The notes under the pieces: model-generated | Databases searched by the model: none | The model's input: only the letters and a program-made list of their open reading frames with translations | What the model was told of the DNA's origin: nothing | Translations under genes and position numbers: made by a program | Part shown: piece after piece, positions 61,566 through 64,000 of the stretch | How positions within the stretch are numbered: the stretch's first letter is position 1 | Layout of the letters: every line of letters begins with the position of its first letter | Source of the DNA: Rosa chinensis | Lineage: Eukaryota; Streptophyta; Magnoliopsida; Rosales; Rosaceae | Direction of reading: 5' to 3' | Assembly: GCF_002994745.2 (NCBI RefSeq) | Contig: NC_037092.1 | Location: forward strand, 80,732,824 to 80,796,823 | Length of the DNA: 64,000 nucleotides

Positions 61566-63942
61566 ATGGAGAAGACGACGCCGTTCAAGAATCTCCTAAG
61601 CAGAGAGTACGGTGTCCATGAGAAGGAGGTAACTCTCTTTTCTGTGACCTTTCGTTTTCCAATTTCAACATCCACCAAGCCCTACTTCATTTCTTGCTCC
61701 TCTCGATTTTGACTGTTTCGCTGTGAAAAAGGTGCGATCGGTGGCTTGGAACTTCACCGGAACCAAGCTCGCCTCGGGTTCTGAGGATCAGACCGCTAGG
61801 GTTTGGCACATTGAGCCTCATGGAAATGTAAGCTCCGGTACTCTGAATCTCTGATTTACTTGTAGTTATTACTAATTTCAATCAATATAGTGAGGTAAAT
61901 TCGATGTTATATGTAGATTTGTGTGTATACATGTTGCAGGGTAACTCTGTTGAATTGAAGGGGCACAGGGATAGTGTGGAGCATCTGTGTTGGGATCCCA
62001 AGCATGCCGAGTTGGTTGCCACTGCCTCTATGGACAAAACTGTTCGTCTCTGGGATGATCGTAGTGAGTTGTTTGATCTATTGATTTGTTCGATATAAGG
62101 CTAGGACAACGGTTGTGTGATGCTATATGTGATTTTGTAATTTGGTCTGTGCAGCCGGGAAGTGTGTGCAGCTAGCGGAACTTAGTGGCCTGAACATTAA
62201 CATTGCATATAAACCTGATGGCGAGCTCATAGCAGTTGGTGATACGGTATGCTTAGTTGTGTGGAAGCTCTGTTGTGTGAGTTGGAGAATTTTTGAGCTG
62301 TTTATTTGTTTGAGTTGTGATTAGTGAGTATCGATCACTAGCTATGGATGTTTGTTGTTCTTCTAATGGTCTTTGCATTTTCTCCTTAAAATGTAGAACA
62401 ACGAATTGACAATTTTGGATGTTCGGACGTTTAAGGCAATTCACAAGAGGAAGTTCCATTGCGAGGTAAAAAAAACTAATAGATGCCTTTTTTAGTTTCC
62501 TTCTGTCTATTTTTCCTTCTTTCTAATTCATGTTGTATATGAGGCTTAGCTTTAATAGTAGAGGATTTTGGGAAAAGAATTGATGCTCAACCTTGAGATA
62601 TTCAGTTCATGTGTATGATATGCAAAGGCAACTCAAAATCTGATCCTAAGAAGGAATGCATGTGTTACAAAACCTTGTTCCTTCTGTCTGTTTCATAGTT
62701 ATCAGTATGTTTATGATGTTAATTAATCTCTCTCATGATGTTTGAATCCGAGCTTTTTTCATTTTTTTTATTGCAGGTGTGATATTAGAAAGGAACGAGG
62801 TTGTTCTACAGATGTAAAATATGGTTCATATTGCATGGGCAAAGCTGTATTTGGTGTCTAGTCCATGTTGAAGCTGTAATATATAAAATCTGTCAACAAA
62901 TAAATTCTTCCTTCTCAGTCACATCAATGCTTTTCATGTTTATATCCATTATCTTACATACCATGATTTGTTCTTCAAAGTTATTTGTCAATCAATTCCA
63001 CTAATTTATGGTAGTAGAACTCATGCATAGTTGTGAAAACAGGTATAACTTATTTGTTCTCTATGATCCTTATACTTTAATGCTTCATCCTAGTCCATGG
63101 TTATACTGTTTAGTCTTCATTTCCAGGTAAATGAAATTGCTTGGAACACAACAAGTGATATTTTGTTCGTGACAACTGGAAAGGGTGAGAACAATTTATT
63201 ACAATAATTCTTTTCCCTTTCTATCTGCTGGAACACTAAGTTTTTGTATTTCTTCAGATGAGAAAGGTGTTGTTGAAGTACTATCATACCCATCTCTTCA
63301 ACCACTTGACAGGCTCATGGCTCATACAGCTGGTTGCCACTGCATTGCAATTGACCCATGTGGAAGGTATGATACAAAGTTCTATTGTTTCTTCATTTTC
63401 AAAGAACAACACCGTTCTAACTTTTACCTTGTTATGCTATTGTCTTGCTATAATAGTTGAACTACCTACATAAGCATTCCCCCTCTCATGGATCCCATCC
63501 TAAAAAATGTTTAGGTATTTTATGTTGTTCTATTTCTTCCCTGCAACAATTCTTTCAAGAGGTCACATGACGGCCTTGGTCTGTGTTGCGTGCCCTTTGT
63601 ACTATGACAGATATTTTGCTGTTGGGAGTGCCGATGCCTTGGTCAGCCTATGGGATATCTCAGAGTTGCTCTGTGTGCGAACGTTTACAAAAATTAAGTG
63701 AGTTCTACTTGAGGTTCCCTATCATAATCCATAACATCATAGAAAGTATGTGAATTGAGTAACCATGGCCACTGTAAACTTTTTTCTTCATAGTTAGCTA
63801 AGTAGGCTTTAATCATCTGCAGTCCTTGTCGTGGTATGACCCTCTTCTTGTACCTTTCCTCAGATCGGCTGTGAGGACAATAAGCTTCAACCACAGTGGA
63901 GAGTATCTTGCTTCTGGCAGTACAGACTGTTTCATTGACATA
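61566..63942 (+). CDS. THO3-like WD40 protein, second copy (3' end beyond window)
   Basis: A close paralogue of the gene at 44823, with the same exon pattern: 61566-61628, 61732-61827, 61940-62063, 62155-62246, 62397-62465, 63127-63184, 63258-63366, 63611-63697 and 63864-63942. The last two exons of the family should lie just past the window. All junctions stay in frame over 259 codons. WD phrases are kept (LASGSEDQTARVW, VATASMDKTVRLWD, VGSADALVSLWD). Differences include two residues fewer at the start of exon 3, an extra DEKG block at the start of exon 7, and changed charged residues (SVEHLC, DDRT). The introns are retained, so it arose by DNA duplication, not retroposition. It may encode an alternative THO subunit; function cannot be read from sequence. 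Confidence 0.88.
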
Positions 63943-64000
63943 GTAAGTATGGTTTACTCTTGTCATTCATCTTTTCAAGAAGTATATTCGCCTCTACTAG

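Overview
The window looks like nuclear DNA of a eudicot plant. It has AT-rich intergenic DNA, genes with many short GT-AG introns, microsatellites, small inverted-repeat transposons and a plant-type LINE. Protein similarity recalled from memory points towards Rosaceae (strawberry/rose type), but this is inference and was not tested.

Layout. Bases 1-12742 hold no gene I can support, only foldback elements, a 101-base-period tandem repeat and microsatellites. Next come an exo-polygalacturonase gene (+, 12743-14205) and, convergent with it, a 148-aa UBC8/10/28-type ubiquitin-conjugating enzyme gene (-, 15219-16344) with a leader intron and one GC-AG intron. Bases 17100-22444 are repeat-rich. A four-EF-hand calcium sensor (+, 22445-23573) converges with a STAR/quaking-type KH RNA-binding protein (-, 24764-28924). 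A hAT transposase remnant lies near 29.9-30.2 kb. A 14-exon RFT1 gene (-, 30952-37057) follows.

A GC-rich insertion and a degenerate full-length LINE (about 37.7-43.8 kb) separate RFT1 from a THO3/TEX1 WD40 gene (+, 44823-47553). Then come mitochondrial-type glyoxalase II (+, 48944-53496), a non-autonomous transposon with a perfect 9-bp target duplication (54246-55081), an orphan promoter plus first exon (-), an F-box pseudogene (55786-58149), and a second, intron-containing THO3-like gene (+, from 61566) cut by the window end.

The genes are ordinary housekeeping or development genes with unrelated roles: cell-wall pectin degradation, ubiquitin conjugation, calcium signalling, splicing/RNA binding, N-glycosylation, mRNA export and methylglyoxal detoxification. 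There is no operon-like logic. Exon structures were built by hand from splice signals and family knowledge, and every exon sum is in frame.

I found no clear new biological system. The most unusual signals are a family of self-complementary elements sitting in (TA)n microsatellites (three likely members), the transposon with a 9-bp duplication and a possible captured exon, the transition-type decay of the LINE, and the duplicated THO3 gene.
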